Positions 1-8,907 of a stretch of 64,000 nucleotides of DNA are shown here, in pieces. The notes beneath the pieces were generated by a model, which made no database searches, was not told the DNA's origin, and saw only the letters and a program-made list of their open reading frames with translations. The stretch is from the NCBI GenBank assembly GCA_965227455.1, contig OZ245752.1, positions 4,278,001 through 4,342,000 of the forward strand. The letters are read 5' to 3'. Positions within the stretch are counted from its first letter, which is position 1; each line of letters begins with the position of its first letter. A program made the translations under genes and the position numbers. This DNA is from JABDIP01 sp965227455. GTDB taxonomy: Bacteria > Pseudomonadota > Alphaproteobacteria > DSM-16000 > Inquilinaceae.

Positions 1-1261
1 GACCCGTTTCATGCGAGACTGGGTGCTGGCTCATTTCGCCGACCGCCTGAGGGCCCTGTGGTCGATCGAGAACAGCTCTGTGCAGGCGGTTGAGATCTTC
101 GTCTCATCGACCAAATCCGCCGTCGACCGTCCCTCCTCCGACGCGTCCGGCGAGCGCCCTGCGAACCCGGCCCGCCGGCCGACGCCGTCGTCGATGACCT
201 CCGCCGCCATGGCCGATGTGCCGATCGACGAGACCGAGATCGGCGCACCGCTCGACCCCCGCTTCGCCTTCGACGATTTTGTGGTCGGCAAGCCCAACGA
301 GCTGGCCCATGCCGCCGCCCGCCGGGTTGCCGAGGCCACCAGGGTCACCTTCAACCCGCTGTTCCTCTATGGCGGCGTCGGGTTGGGCAAGACCCATCTG
401 ATGCACGCCATCGCCTGGCACATCCGCAAGCAGCAGCCCGAGCGCCGGGTGCTGTATCTCTCGGCCGAGAAGTTCATGTACCAGTTCATCCGGGCGCTCC
501 GGTACAAGCACACCATGGGCTTCAAGGAGATGTTCCGCTCCGTCGACGTGCTGATGATCGACGATGTGCAGTTCATCTCCGGCAAGGAATCCACCCAGGA
601 GGAGTTCTTCCACACCTTCAACGCTCTGGTGGACCAGAACCGCCAGGTGGTGATCTCCGCCGACAAATCGCCCTCGGATCTGGAAGGCATGGAGGAGCGG
701 CTGCGCTCCCGCCTCGGCTGGGGGCTGGTGGCCGACATCCACCCCACCACCTATGAGCTGCGCCTCGGCATCCTGCAGGCCAAGGCCGAGCGGCAGTCGG
801 TGCGCATCCCCGACAAGGTGCTGGAATACCTCGCCTACAAGATCACCTCCAACGTCCGCGAGCTGGAAGGCGCGCTCAACCGCCTGGTCGCCCATGCGGA
901 GCTGGTCGGCCGGCCGGTGACCCTGGACTCGGCCCAGGAGCTACTGCACGACCTGCTGCGCGCCAATGACCGCCGGGTGACCATCGACGAGATTCAGAAG
1001 AAGGTCGCCGAGCACTACAACATCAAGATCGCCGACATGCATTCCGCCCGCCGCTCGCGCTCTGTCGCGCGGCCGCGCCAGGTGGCGATGTACCTGGCCA
1101 AGCAGCTCACCGCCCGCTCCCTGCCGGAGATCGGCCGCAAATTCGGCGGCCGCGACCACACCACGGTGATGCACGCGGTGCGCAAGATCGACGAGCTCTG
1201 CGCCGGCGACCGCTCCTTCGCCGAGGATGTGGAATTGCTGCGGCGCATGCTGGAGAACTAG
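1..1261 (+). CDS. dnaA: Chromosomal replication initiator DnaA (5' end outside window)
   Basis: AAA+ initiator that binds DnaA boxes and opens the replication origin. The reading frame is already open at base 2 (T-R-F before the ATG at 11), so the N-terminal domain lies upstream and the ATG at 11 is internal. Visible parts in order: end of domain I; a low-complexity linker; the AAA+ core with Walker A GGVGLGKTHLMHA near bases 373-411 and Walker B VLMIDDVQF near 547-573; the C-terminal helix-turn-helix with the DnaA signature RQVAMYLAKQLTARSLPEIG and GGRDHTTVMHAVRKI. It ends at a TAG. The expected neighbour dnaN is not next to it but about 27 kb downstream, and the last 12 codons recur at 8428-8463. 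Identification is certain; only the start is missing. Confidence 0.97.
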   Translation, partial: TRFMRDWVLAHFADRLRALWSIENSSVQAVEIFVSSTKSAVDRPSSDASGERPANPARRPTPSSMTSAAMADVPIDETEIGAPLDPRFAFDDFVVGKPNELAHAAARRVAEATRVTFNPLFLYGGVGLGKTHLMHAIAWHIRKQQPERRVLYLSAEKFMYQFIRALRYKHTMGFKEMFRSVDVLMIDDVQFISGKESTQEEFFHTFNALVDQNRQVVISADKSPSDLEGMEERLRSRLGWGLVADIHPTTYELRLGILQAKAERQSVRIPDKVLEYLAYKITSNVRELEGALNRLVAHAELVGRPVTLDSAQELLHDLLRANDRRVTIDEIQKKVAEHYNIKIADMHSARRSRSVARPRQVAMYLAKQLTARSLPEIGRKFGGRDHTTVMHAVRKIDELCAGDRSFAEDVELLRRMLEN

Positions 1262-1448
1262 CCCGGCCGCGATCGGTTCGACCGCTTGCACTGCCGCCGC
1301 GAGAAATCGCGCATCCGAACCCTTTCGCCTGCGACACTCTGTCCGATTTCCGTTCCCGGGCCGCCGGCGATGACGGCGATCCGCGGGTATCCGGTTTCCG
1401 TAGACGCCGGATATAACACTACCTCATTTCGATCCGACAATTTCTGAT

Positions 1449-1477
1449 TTGACGGCGCTCGAGTTTCCACCGATAGT
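1449..1477 (+). promoter_or_regulatory. Candidate sigma-70 promoter of the first RHS gene
   Basis: TTGACG (1449-1454), 17-base spacer, GATAGT (1472-1477). The -35 is near consensus and the -10 weaker. The same two hexamers with the same 17-base spacing occur at 8652-8680 in the second leader copy, although the spacer itself has changed. That conservation is the main support. Confidence 0.5.
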
Positions 1478-1579
1478 TGCTTACCACTCTCTGTTGGTTC
1501 GATCTCACCGTTAGTTGGTTCGGCGCCGTTCCAAGGGCGCCACGGCCCATCCATTGTTCTCCAGCATGGGGGCAGAGCG

Positions 1580-1612
1580 ATGAAACGGTTCTTCTTTTCG
1601 GCCTATCCGTAG
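1580..1612 (+). CDS. Conserved 10-codon micro-ORF (leader peptide), copy 1
   Basis: ATG to TAG encoding MKRFFFSAYP, about 115 bases upstream of the RHS start and preceded by a purine-rich GGGGGCAG that can serve as ribosome binding site. The second leader carries MKRFFYSAFP at 8763-8795. The 33-base ORFs differ at five positions: three are synonymous third-base changes (Ser, Ala, Pro codons) and two swap Phe and Tyr. Start and stop are kept. This pattern suggests translation rather than an RNA structure: a possible ACGG/CCGT pairing across the ORF in copy 1 is lost in copy 2. The run of Phe/Tyr codons recalls attenuation leader peptides, but that role is only inferred. It could also be a remnant of an older gene. 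Confidence 0.5.
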   Translation: MKRFFFSAYP

Positions 1613-1727
1613 GTACCCTGGCCTTTCCGCGCCCGTTCCTCCTCCGGAGTTACGGGCCGCGTCGTCACGACCATAGCGCGAGTATTTTTCAGCGCCGTCT
1701 CTGCTTGAGTCGGGCAAAGGAGATGTC

Positions 1728-4700
1728 ATGCCTGTCGCAAGAATCGTGTCGATTCTGAAAAGCGTCCTGATCGTATCGGTGACGATGATCGCGGCTCTGA
1801 TTTCCGCGGTCTCGGTATCGACGGACGCACGGGCCGATTGGGCCCGGCATGCAGCGGGGACCTATTATTTTCCGTCGGTCGCTGAGGCGTGCGACGATCT
1901 GGCAGCGCAGTATCCGCCTAACGAAATCATCATCTTGCGACAATCCGGGCTGGATCAGTTTTATTGCCGGGTGAACTCGGGCACGATCTTTGTCGCCGAG
2001 GGTTACATCGAGCCACGGTGCCTGGGAGGCGGATTCCCATCGCTGTTCTTCGAATCCGGATGCGCGACCAGCCTGCCCGAGGTCAAGGCGTGCGGCGAGG
2101 GATGCCCGGACCACGGGCCGGTCTCGGACGGCAATCCGATCAGCGTCGGAACCGGCAACAAGTTCCAGCGTATCGTTGATTTCCAGACGGCAGGCCCGCA
2201 CCGGCTCGGCTTCGTGCGGTATTACAACTCGCGCGCAGTGGTCAGAGCCTCTCATCTTGGGATGGGGTTCGGCTGGAGCCATAGCTACAACCGCGGTGTC
2301 CTCTATTCAGGAGCGAACTTCAACTCAGCGACAAGCGTGCGGATTGCGCGGCCAGATGGGAGCGAAGTCAACTTCTCGCTCCAAGGGGGCGTGTGGACAC
2401 CGGATGCGGACGCCGTCGAACGCCTCACCAAGGATGCGACGGCCCGGACCTGGGCTTTCACCAATGCGAAGGACGAGGTGGAGACCTTCAATGAGTGGGG
2501 CTCGCTGCTCAGCATCCGTGCGCGGGACGGCTATCAGATCGATACTCAGTGGACCGATCTGCCGGGCAGCGGTTGGCAGATCACCGGAGTTACCGACAGT
2601 CATGGGAGGTCGCTGCAATTCTCGTATTCCGACACCCGGCTGGTCGGCGTGACCGCTCCGGATGGCGGAGTCTATCAATACAGTTACGACAGCGGATTTG
2701 CCGGTGCTCCCGGTAACAGCAGACTGGTTCGGGTCGAGCGCGGCGGTGCCGGCGGCGCTATGGAAGTCGAGACATATCTCTATGAGGATGTCCGGTATCC
2801 GTTCGCCTTGACAGGTATCGTTGACGAAAACGGAGATCGCCATGTCACCTGGGCCTACGACAGCGAGCTGCGCGCGACGCTGAGCGAGCAGGCCGGCGGT
2901 GCCGACCGCACGGAATTCGTCTACCATGCCGACGGCAGTCGCACGGTCACCGGCCCACTCGGCGATCAGACGATCTATCGCTTTACCAATCTGCTCGGCC
3001 TGCCCCGGGTGACGTCGGAGGAGCGGCAGGCGACCGTCAACGTTCCGGCCGCGACCCGGACTTCGACCTACGACGCCAACGCCTTCTTCGATACCCGAAC
3101 CGATTGGTCCGGGACGGTCACCGACTACGACTACGACGGCCGCGGGCTGGAGGTGCAGCGCATCGAGGCCGTCGGCACGCCACAGCAGCGCACGATCACC
3201 ACGACCTGGCACCCGACCCACCGCGTGCCGACCCAGATCGTGGCGCCGAATGTCACCACCGACATGACCTATGACAGCAGCGGGCGGCTGCTGACCCGCA
3301 CCGAGACCGACACGACGACGCACACGGTGCCCTACGCCACGAACGGCCGCACCCGTACTTGGACATATACCTACAACGCCGCCGGCCTGGTCGAGACCGT
3401 GGACGGACCGCGCGCCGGCGCCAGCGACGTCACCACCTATGCCTACACCGCATCCGGATATCTTGAGCGCGTCACCAACGCGCTGGGCCAGATCACCGAG
3501 GTGACCGCCCATAACGGCCGCGGCCTGCCGACCAGCATGACCGACGTCAACGGCGTGGTGACCGACATGACCTACGACGGTCGCGGCCGGCTGCTGACCC
3601 GCATCGTGCGCGACCCGGGCGGCAATGCCGATCTGGATGCGACCACGGTCTTCACCTATGACGCCGTGGGTCAGATCGCCAGCGTCCGGCGGCCGGACGG
3701 CTCCGAGCTCACATACGAGTACGACGCCGCCCATCGCGTGACGGCGGTCTCCAACGGGCTCGGCGAACGCATCGAATACGCGCTCGATGCCATGGGCAAC
3801 CGGACCGCCGAGACCGTGAAATCCGAAACCGGCGCCATCATCCGCAGCCAGACCGCGACGTTCGACGAGATCGGCCGCATGCTGCAGTCGCTGGGGGCGG
3901 CGTCGCAAACGACCGTCTTTGCCTATGACGATGACAGCAACCTGGAATCCACCACCGATCCGCTGCTGCGGGTCACCGGCCAGGCCTTCGACGCGCTGCA
4001 TCGGCTGGTCACCGTCACCGACGCCGTGACTCCCACCGCCGGCGTGACCACCTATGGCTACGACGCGGCCGACAATCTGGTCAGCGTGACCGACCCGCGC
4101 GGTCTACAGACCGTCTACACGGTCGACGGCTTCGGCTTCCGCATCCGCACCGACAGCCCGGATACCGGCATCACGGATTTCGAATACGACCTCGCCGGCA
4201 ACATGACCCGGCGCACCGATGCACGCTCGGTGGTGGCGGATTACGCCTACGATGCCCTGAGCCGCCCCACCTCCCAGACCTATCCGGCCGCTCCGGCGGA
4301 GAACGTGACCTGGACCTATGACGATCCGACGCCGGGCGTGCACGGCATCGGCCGGCTGAGCGGCATCACGGACGAGTCCGGCTCCACCTCCATCGCCTAT
4401 GACCATCGCGGCAATGTCACCCAGGAGACCCGGACCATTGGCGGCGTCGCCTACGTCACCGGCTACGCATACGACCCGGCCGACAGGCTGGTCTCGGTCA
4501 CCTACCCCTCCGGCCGCATCGTTTCTTACGAGCGCGACTTAGAGAGCCGGGTTGCCGCCGTCTTCACACGCGCCAGCATCGTTTCCGCCGACTTCGTAAT
4601 CGCCTGGAACATGGCCTACCGCCCATTCGGACCGCTGGAATCGTTCTCCTTCGGCAATGGGCTGGATGTGACCCTCGGATACGATCTAGACGGCCGTTTG

Positions 4701-7700
4701 ACGGATATCGACACCGGCCCGGCCGGTGCCGCGCCGACGGTGCAGGATCTGGCCTATGTCTATGACGACGCCAACAACATCCTGTCCATCGCCGATGCGC
4801 TCGACCTGACCCGGGACCAGGGTTTTGGCTACGATCAACTGAACCGTTTGACGTCCGCCACCGGGCTCTATGGCACGCTGGGCTACGATTACGACTCCGT
4901 CGGCAACCGCACCCTGCGCACCATCGATGACGGGTTGACGGTGACAAGCGAGGCCTACACGCCGGATGTGTTCTCCAACCGGCTCGATCAGATGGTCATC
5001 GGGAGCACGCCGACCCGTGCGCTGACCCATTCCGCCAGCGGCCAGATCACCGCCGACGACCGCGACGGCGTCGTTTATGGCTACGGCTATGACAATTCCG
5101 ACCGCATGAACTCGGTCACCGTCGGCGGTGTGACGACGGCCGATTATGTGCACAACGCGCTCGGCCAGCGGGTGGTCAAGGATGTCGGCGGGGTGGTGAC
5201 CCATTTCCACTATGACCGGGCCGGGCGCCTGATTGCCGAGACCGCACCGGACGGCCTCGGCGGCTTCACGATGGTCAAGGAGTATGTCGACATCGACGGG
5301 CTGCCGCTGGCGGTCATCGAGCCCGGTACCGGCACCGGTTCGGCGGCCGAGGTCATCGTCGACAATGTCGACCAGCAGGCCTCGGGTACGGGGGTCTGGG
5401 ACACCGATGTGAGCCCGAGCGGCTATCAGGGCGCCGACTATGCCCTGCGTCGGGGCGGGACAGGGACCGAGACCTTCTCATGGACGCCGAATGTGGCGAC
5501 CGCCGGCCGTTACCAGGTCTTTGCGCGCTGGCCGGAGCTCGATGCCGCGGAGGGTTCGAACGTCACCTATACGGTCAACCACGCCGGCGGCGCGACGCCG
5601 GTCACCGTCGACCAGCGGGCCGATGGCGGCCAGTGGGCCCTGCTCGGCAATTTCCCATTTGTGCCGGCCTCCGGCCACAACATCAGTCTCTCCGACCACG
5701 CCGAGCCGGCCGTTCCGAATGAGATCACCGTCGACAATCGCGATCCCAACACCGCCAGGACCGGCAGCGGCTGGTGGAGCGATACCTGGGGCCCGCTTCA
5801 TACCTATGGTCCCGATTTCACCGGGACCAACCCGGGGACCGGCAACAGGACCTTCACCTGGTCGCCGGAAATACCGGCATCGGGACGGTACAAGGTCTAT
5901 GCCCGCTGGGTGGCGACGCACACCCATGCCACCGCGGCGCCCTTCACCATTCACCATTCCGGCGGCTCGACCACGGTCACCGCCGACCTGCGCTACAACA
6001 GCGGCGCCTGGAACTATCTCGGCACGTTCGACTTCGCTCCGGCCTCCGATCACCGGATCGTGCTGTCGGACAACAATGCCGGCGGCTATCTCGTGGCCGA
6101 TGCGGTGCGCCTGATCCGCAGCCCCACCGCGTCGGGGGCGGACGAGGTCGTCGTCGACAACACCGACCCGGGGGCGGTCAGGACCGGCAGCGGCTGGTGG
6201 ACCGACACCTGGGGCACCCACATCACCCATGGCCCCAATTTCACGTCGACCACGCCCGGCAATGGCAGCCGCTATCTGACCTGGACTCCGGCCCTGCCCG
6301 CCACGGATTTCTACAACGTCTACACACGCTGGAATGCGGGCGACACCCACGCCGCATCGGCGCGCTATACGATCCACCATTCCGGCGGCGCCACGACCGT
6401 CATCGCCGACCAGCGGGTCAATGGCGCCAAATGGAATCTGTTGGGCCGGTTCGCCATGGCGCCCGGATCCAATCATCGGGTGGTCCTCTCCAATCTGAAT
6501 GCCGGCGGCTACCCCGTCGCCGACGCGGTGAAGTTCGTGCGCGATCCGGTTGGCGACGCAGCGGAGATCCTCGTCGACGATAGCGACCCGTCGGTCACGG
6601 TCACGGGCACCTGGGACACGCTGACGGCCTGGAACCACATGCATGGCGGCGGATACCGGTCGCATGCCGCGGGAACGGGATCGGACAGCATCGATTGGGC
6701 GCCGGCGCTGCCCCAGGCCGGTTCCTACGCCGTCTATGTCTGGTACTGGGACGGCGCCGACCGCGCGACCAACGCCGAATACACCGTGCGCCATGCATCC
6801 GGAACGACGACGATGCGGGTCGACCAGCGCCTGAATGGCAGGGTCTGGAACCTGCTCGGCACGTTCGAGATGACGCCGGGCGCCGGACATGGCGTTTCGC
6901 TCTCCGACGATGCCGACGGGGTGGTGATCGCCGACGCGATGCGATTCGTGCCAACCTCCGCCGACAGCCAGCGGCTTGTGGCGGCCGATGCGATCCGGCT
7001 GGTCGCCAATACGGCCGAGGACCCGCTCTTCGTGCACGCCGACCACCTCGGCACGCCACGCAAGATGACCGACGCCACCCAGACAATCGTCTGGGACCAC
7101 GTCACCCGCCCCTTCGGCGAGACGCACCTCCTGCTCGGCTTGCCCGAGAATAACCACCGCTTCCTCGGACAGTACTTCGATGCCGAAACGACCCTGCACT
7201 ACAACTACTTCCGCGACTATGATCCGGCGCTCGGCCGGTATGTGCAAAGCGATCCCATCGGTTTGAGGGGTGGGCTGAACACATTTTCCTATGCGTTCTT
7301 GAACCCGCTAGTATTCTACGACAGTCTCGGGCTCGCTTCATTCGCATCAGTGGAGGGTCATGCAGGAATTGGTGCCGGTTATGCGGTCGTGCAATGTTGT
7401 GACGAAGCTGGCGACCTTAATTTCTTCTATTTTAATAAGTGGTGTGGAGGCTTTACTTTTGGCGTTTCGCTGATCGCTGGATCAGTAATTAATCTCGACG
7501 GCGAAGACTGCGACCCCAGTAACTATTCAGGGTATTTTGTTGAGATTGGTGGCGGGGCTGGGCTTCTTGCCGGCGGTGTAGATATTGGGTTCTCCTCCGA
7601 TGGCTGGATTCCGACCGGTCCGTCCAATGTGAATGAAGCAGGATTCGGAATTGGCCTAGGTGCCCCAATTGGTGTCTCGGTGTGCTGGTACAGCTACATG

Positions 7701-7754
7701 GGTGAGAATAAGGTTGCATGCGGCTGTAAAGTCGGCGGGTCACCCACTTCATAA
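1728..7754 (+). CDS. Exported RHS/YD-repeat protein with golvesin-like repeats and variable C-terminal tip
   Basis: 2008-residue polymorphic-toxin-type RHS protein. AAAGGAG (1716-1722) precedes the ATG. Residues 1-37 look like a Sec signal peptide (cleavage after ARA). Next come a DUF6531-type segment near residue 134 (NPISVGTGNKFQRIVDF) and a long array of YD repeats (about 240-1190). Four units of roughly 130 residues (about 1207-1740) share VDNxDP, RTGSGWW, HHSGG and NLLGxF and resemble golvesin C-terminal-like domains. The RHS core end follows: ADHLGTPRKMTD near 1767, then RFLGQYFDAET, YNYFRDYDPALGRYVQSDP and GGLNTF. The last ~138 residues (from about 1871) are Gly-rich with scattered Cys, unrelated in style and visibly lower in GC, as expected for an exchangeable effector tip. 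I cannot assign an activity to the tip. The core ends DSLG where DPLG is usual. The gene is followed by a low-GC ORF that could encode its immunity partner. Confidence 0.9.
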   Translation: MPVARIVSILKSVLIVSVTMIAALISAVSVSTDARADWARHAAGTYYFPSVAEACDDLAAQYPPNEIIILRQSGLDQFYCRVNSGTIFVAEGYIEPRCLGGGFPSLFFESGCATSLPEVKACGEGCPDHGPVSDGNPISVGTGNKFQRIVDFQTAGPHRLGFVRYYNSRAVVRASHLGMGFGWSHSYNRGVLYSGANFNSATSVRIARPDGSEVNFSLQGGVWTPDADAVERLTKDATARTWAFTNAKDEVETFNEWGSLLSIRARDGYQIDTQWTDLPGSGWQITGVTDSHGRSLQFSYSDTRLVGVTAPDGGVYQYSYDSGFAGAPGNSRLVRVERGGAGGAMEVETYLYEDVRYPFALTGIVDENGDRHVTWAYDSELRATLSEQAGGADRTEFVYHADGSRTVTGPLGDQTIYRFTNLLGLPRVTSEERQATVNVPAATRTSTYDANAFFDTRTDWSGTVTDYDYDGRGLEVQRIEAVGTPQQRTITTTWHPTHRVPTQIVAPNVTTDMTYDSSGRLLTRTETDTTTHTVPYATNGRTRTWTYTYNAAGLVETVDGPRAGASDVTTYAYTASGYLERVTNALGQITEVTAHNGRGLPTSMTDVNGVVTDMTYDGRGRLLTRIVRDPGGNADLDATTVFTYDAVGQIASVRRPDGSELTYEYDAAHRVTAVSNGLGERIEYALDAMGNRTAETVKSETGAIIRSQTATFDEIGRMLQSLGAASQTTVFAYDDDSNLESTTDPLLRVTGQAFDALHRLVTVTDAVTPTAGVTTYGYDAADNLVSVTDPRGLQTVYTVDGFGFRIRTDSPDTGITDFEYDLAGNMTRRTDARSVVADYAYDALSRPTSQTYPAAPAENVTWTYDDPTPGVHGIGRLSGITDESGSTSIAYDHRGNVTQETRTIGGVAYVTGYAYDPADRLVSVTYPSGRIVSYERDLESRVAAVFTRASIVSADFVIAWNMAYRPFGPLESFSFGNGLDVTLGYDLDGRLTDIDTGPAGAAPTVQDLAYVYDDANNILSIADALDLTRDQGFGYDQLNRLTSATGLYGTLGYDYDSVGNRTLRTIDDGLTVTSEAYTPDVFSNRLDQMVIGSTPTRALTHSASGQITADDRDGVVYGYGYDNSDRMNSVTVGGVTTADYVHNALGQRVVKDVGGVVTHFHYDRAGRLIAETAPDGLGGFTMVKEYVDIDGLPLAVIEPGTGTGSAAEVIVDNVDQQASGTGVWDTDVSPSGYQGADYALRRGGTGTETFSWTPNVATAGRYQVFARWPELDAAEGSNVTYTVNHAGGATPVTVDQRADGGQWALLGNFPFVPASGHNISLSDHAEPAVPNEITVDNRDPNTARTGSGWWSDTWGPLHTYGPDFTGTNPGTGNRTFTWSPEIPASGRYKVYARWVATHTHATAAPFTIHHSGGSTTVTADLRYNSGAWNYLGTFDFAPASDHRIVLSDNNAGGYLVADAVRLIRSPTASGADEVVVDNTDPGAVRTGSGWWTDTWGTHITHGPNFTSTTPGNGSRYLTWTPALPATDFYNVYTRWNAGDTHAASARYTIHHSGGATTVIADQRVNGAKWNLLGRFAMAPGSNHRVVLSNLNAGGYPVADAVKFVRDPVGDAAEILVDDSDPSVTVTGTWDTLTAWNHMHGGGYRSHAAGTGSDSIDWAPALPQAGSYAVYVWYWDGADRATNAEYTVRHASGTTTMRVDQRLNGRVWNLLGTFEMTPGAGHGVSLSDDADGVVIADAMRFVPTSADSQRLVAADAIRLVANTAEDPLFVHADHLGTPRKMTDATQTIVWDHVTRPFGETHLLLGLPENNHRFLGQYFDAETTLHYNYFRDYDPALGRYVQSDPIGLRGGLNTFSYAFLNPLVFYDSLGLASFASVEGHAGIGAGYAVVQCCDEAGDLNFFYFNKWCGGFTFGVSLIAGSVINLDGEDCDPSNYSGYFVEIGGGAGLLAGGVDIGFSSDGWIPTGPSNVNEAGFGIGLGAPIGVSVCWYSYMGENKVACGCKVGGSPTS

Positions 7755-7784
7755 GTATCATCGCGCAATCTGGGGATTCCGTTT

Positions 7785-8303
7785 GTGTCTTTTCGTCTTT
7801 CTCGAAATCTCTTTTCTAAGCTCTTCTTCATTTTGTTAGTAGCGGTTATTGGAATATCTGGTTTCGCGCTGACAATTAGAGAAAGGATTCAAGAAAGGCG
7901 AGTGATCATAGCGGAGATGATGGAGCTTGCGCGCAGCACGCAGGTAACCGGAATCGAATTCGCGACAGGCCGCCTCGTAAATTCGAGAAAGTTCTGTTTT
8001 CTTGCAGATGAGACTCACTTGCAAGAAGCATTAGTTTTCTTACAGAATGCCGATGCAGATATTAATCCCTTTAAGTATAGAAAATCAATTGAGTTCTCTA
8101 TTTCTCTGAATCTAGCACAAGGGGGGCATGTTATTTATAGTGCTGTCATATTCCGCGCACTTTCAGATGATGTCTTTGTTGCAAGGGAGTCTGGCAAGTC
8201 TCTTCCGGGCATAGGATCTTCCGTTGATGGGCAGTATCTTGTTCGTCTGCCGGACTTTGCCAATTGGGTAACATCGAAGTTTGTGGAACACGATTGCATC
8301 TGA
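7785..8303 (+). CDS. Small membrane-anchored protein, candidate immunity partner of the RHS tip
   Basis: 172 residues from a GTG start, with a purine-rich TGGGGAT about ten bases upstream. One hydrophobic segment at about residues 12-30 is followed by charged residues (RERIQERR), so the protein is probably anchored in the inner membrane with the rest periplasmic. I recognise no family. Base composition is much more AT-rich than the chromosome around it, like the tip of the upstream RHS gene. It starts only 30 bases after that gene. Toxin-immunity pairs typically show this arrangement, and a membrane anchor would suit a toxin acting at or outside the membrane. The immunity role is inferred from position and composition only. 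Confidence 0.55.
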   Translation: MSFRLSRNLFSKLFFILLVAVIGISGFALTIRERIQERRVIIAEMMELARSTQVTGIEFATGRLVNSRKFCFLADETHLQEALVFLQNADADINPFKYRKSIEFSISLNLAQGGHVIYSAVIFRALSDDVFVARESGKSLPGIGSSVDGQYLVRLPDFANWVTSKFVEHDCI

Positions 8304-8427
8304 TTCAATGAAGTCACACTACGGTGACAGTTTACAAATCTCCCAATTCGTTCCCTTCGTCCCAAGATGCCCCGCATCCCTCGGCCGTACAACGGAAGTT
8401 GAGGGGTTTGTACTCTGTCACAGTAAC

Positions 8428-8463
8428 GAGATTGTGGAGCTGCTGCGGGGCATGTTGGAGAAC
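8428..8463 (+). pseudogene. dnaA 3'-end remnant
   Basis: Twelve codons reading EIVELLRGMLEN match the C-terminal EDVELLRRMLEN of dnaA at 1223-1258 (10 of 12 residues). The dnaA stop is displaced in the copy. Similarity continues into the downstream noncoding leader but not upstream, so only the tail of dnaA was duplicated. The open frame at 8281-8619 that contains it is not a gene. Confidence 0.75.
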
Positions 8464-8651
8464 GAACTAGGACACGAGCGCTTCGATCGCTTGCGCTGTC
8501 GCCGCGCGATAATCCGCATCCGATGCCAGCACCTGCGACGCTCTGTCCAGTTCTGTCCCAGAGCTCCCGGCGATGTCGGTCATCCATCGGGATCCGGCTT
8601 TCGCGGCTGCCGGATATAACATGACCTGATTTCGAACTTAAGATTTCTGAT

Positions 8652-8680
8652 TTGACGTCGCCGGCAACTCCACCGATAGT
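8652..8680 (+). promoter_or_regulatory. Candidate sigma-70 promoter of the second RHS gene
   Basis: TTGACG (8652-8657), 17-base spacer, GATAGT (8675-8680). Hexamers and spacing equal those at 1449-1477 while the spacer sequence differs. Confidence 0.5.
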
Positions 8681-8762
8681 TGCTTGCCGCCGTCTGTTGG
8701 TTCGGTGCCGTTCTCATGGCGCCTCAGCAAATCCGTCGTTCTCATTCATTGGGGGCAGAGCG

Positions 8763-8795
8763 ATGAAACGGTTCTTCTATTCAGCTTTTCCATAG
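8763..8795 (+). CDS. Conserved 10-codon micro-ORF (leader peptide), copy 2
   Basis: Encodes MKRFFYSAFP followed by TAG, with GGGGGCAG upstream. It is the counterpart of the micro-ORF at 1580-1612 and differs by three synonymous changes plus two Phe/Tyr exchanges. It lies about 110 bases before the preferred RHS start at 8908. Confidence 0.5.
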   Translation: MKRFFYSAFP

Positions 8796-8907
8796 GTAAC
8801 CCGGTTGTTCCGTGCCCTACCTCCCGGCGGGGCGAAGGCTCGGAGTGCCAAAATCATAACGCGAAAAACGGTCAATGCCGGCCATGCGGTTCGGCAGGGG
8901 AGGACTC

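Larger units (their letters stand above)
1223..1700 (+). repeat. Leader duplication, copy 1 (dnaA tail plus RHS leader)
   Basis: This stretch, from the last codons of dnaA to just before the first RHS gene, aligns by eye with 8428-8880. Well-conserved blocks include the dnaA tail, GCCGGATATAAC, TTCTGATTTGACG, CCACCGATAGTTGCTT, CTGTTGGTTCG and a block of about 29 bp around GGGGGCAGAGCGATGAAACG. Similarity fades towards the RHS start codons. It holds the candidate promoter and micro-ORF listed separately. The coordinates of the ends are approximate. It also accounts for the 466-base gap between dnaA and the RHS gene. Confidence 0.85.
8428..8880 (+). repeat. Leader duplication, copy 2 (upstream of second RHS gene)
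   Basis: Diverged second copy of 1223-1700, carrying the dnaA tail, the candidate promoter and the micro-ORF, placed in front of the second RHS gene. With the copy upstream of the first RHS gene it brackets a module made of that RHS gene and its presumed partner. The remainder of the 8304-8907 gap (8304-8427) shows nothing I can assign. Confidence 0.85.

Noticed and set aside
1555..1625. Possible riboswitch (c-di-GMP type) in the conserved RHS leader block
   Set aside because: The invariant bases of that class are not present, and the substitution pattern is better explained by a short coding sequence.
8281..8619. 112-codon frame after the presumed immunity gene
   Set aside because: It contains the dnaA tail remnant and duplicated noncoding leader; no independent coding signal.
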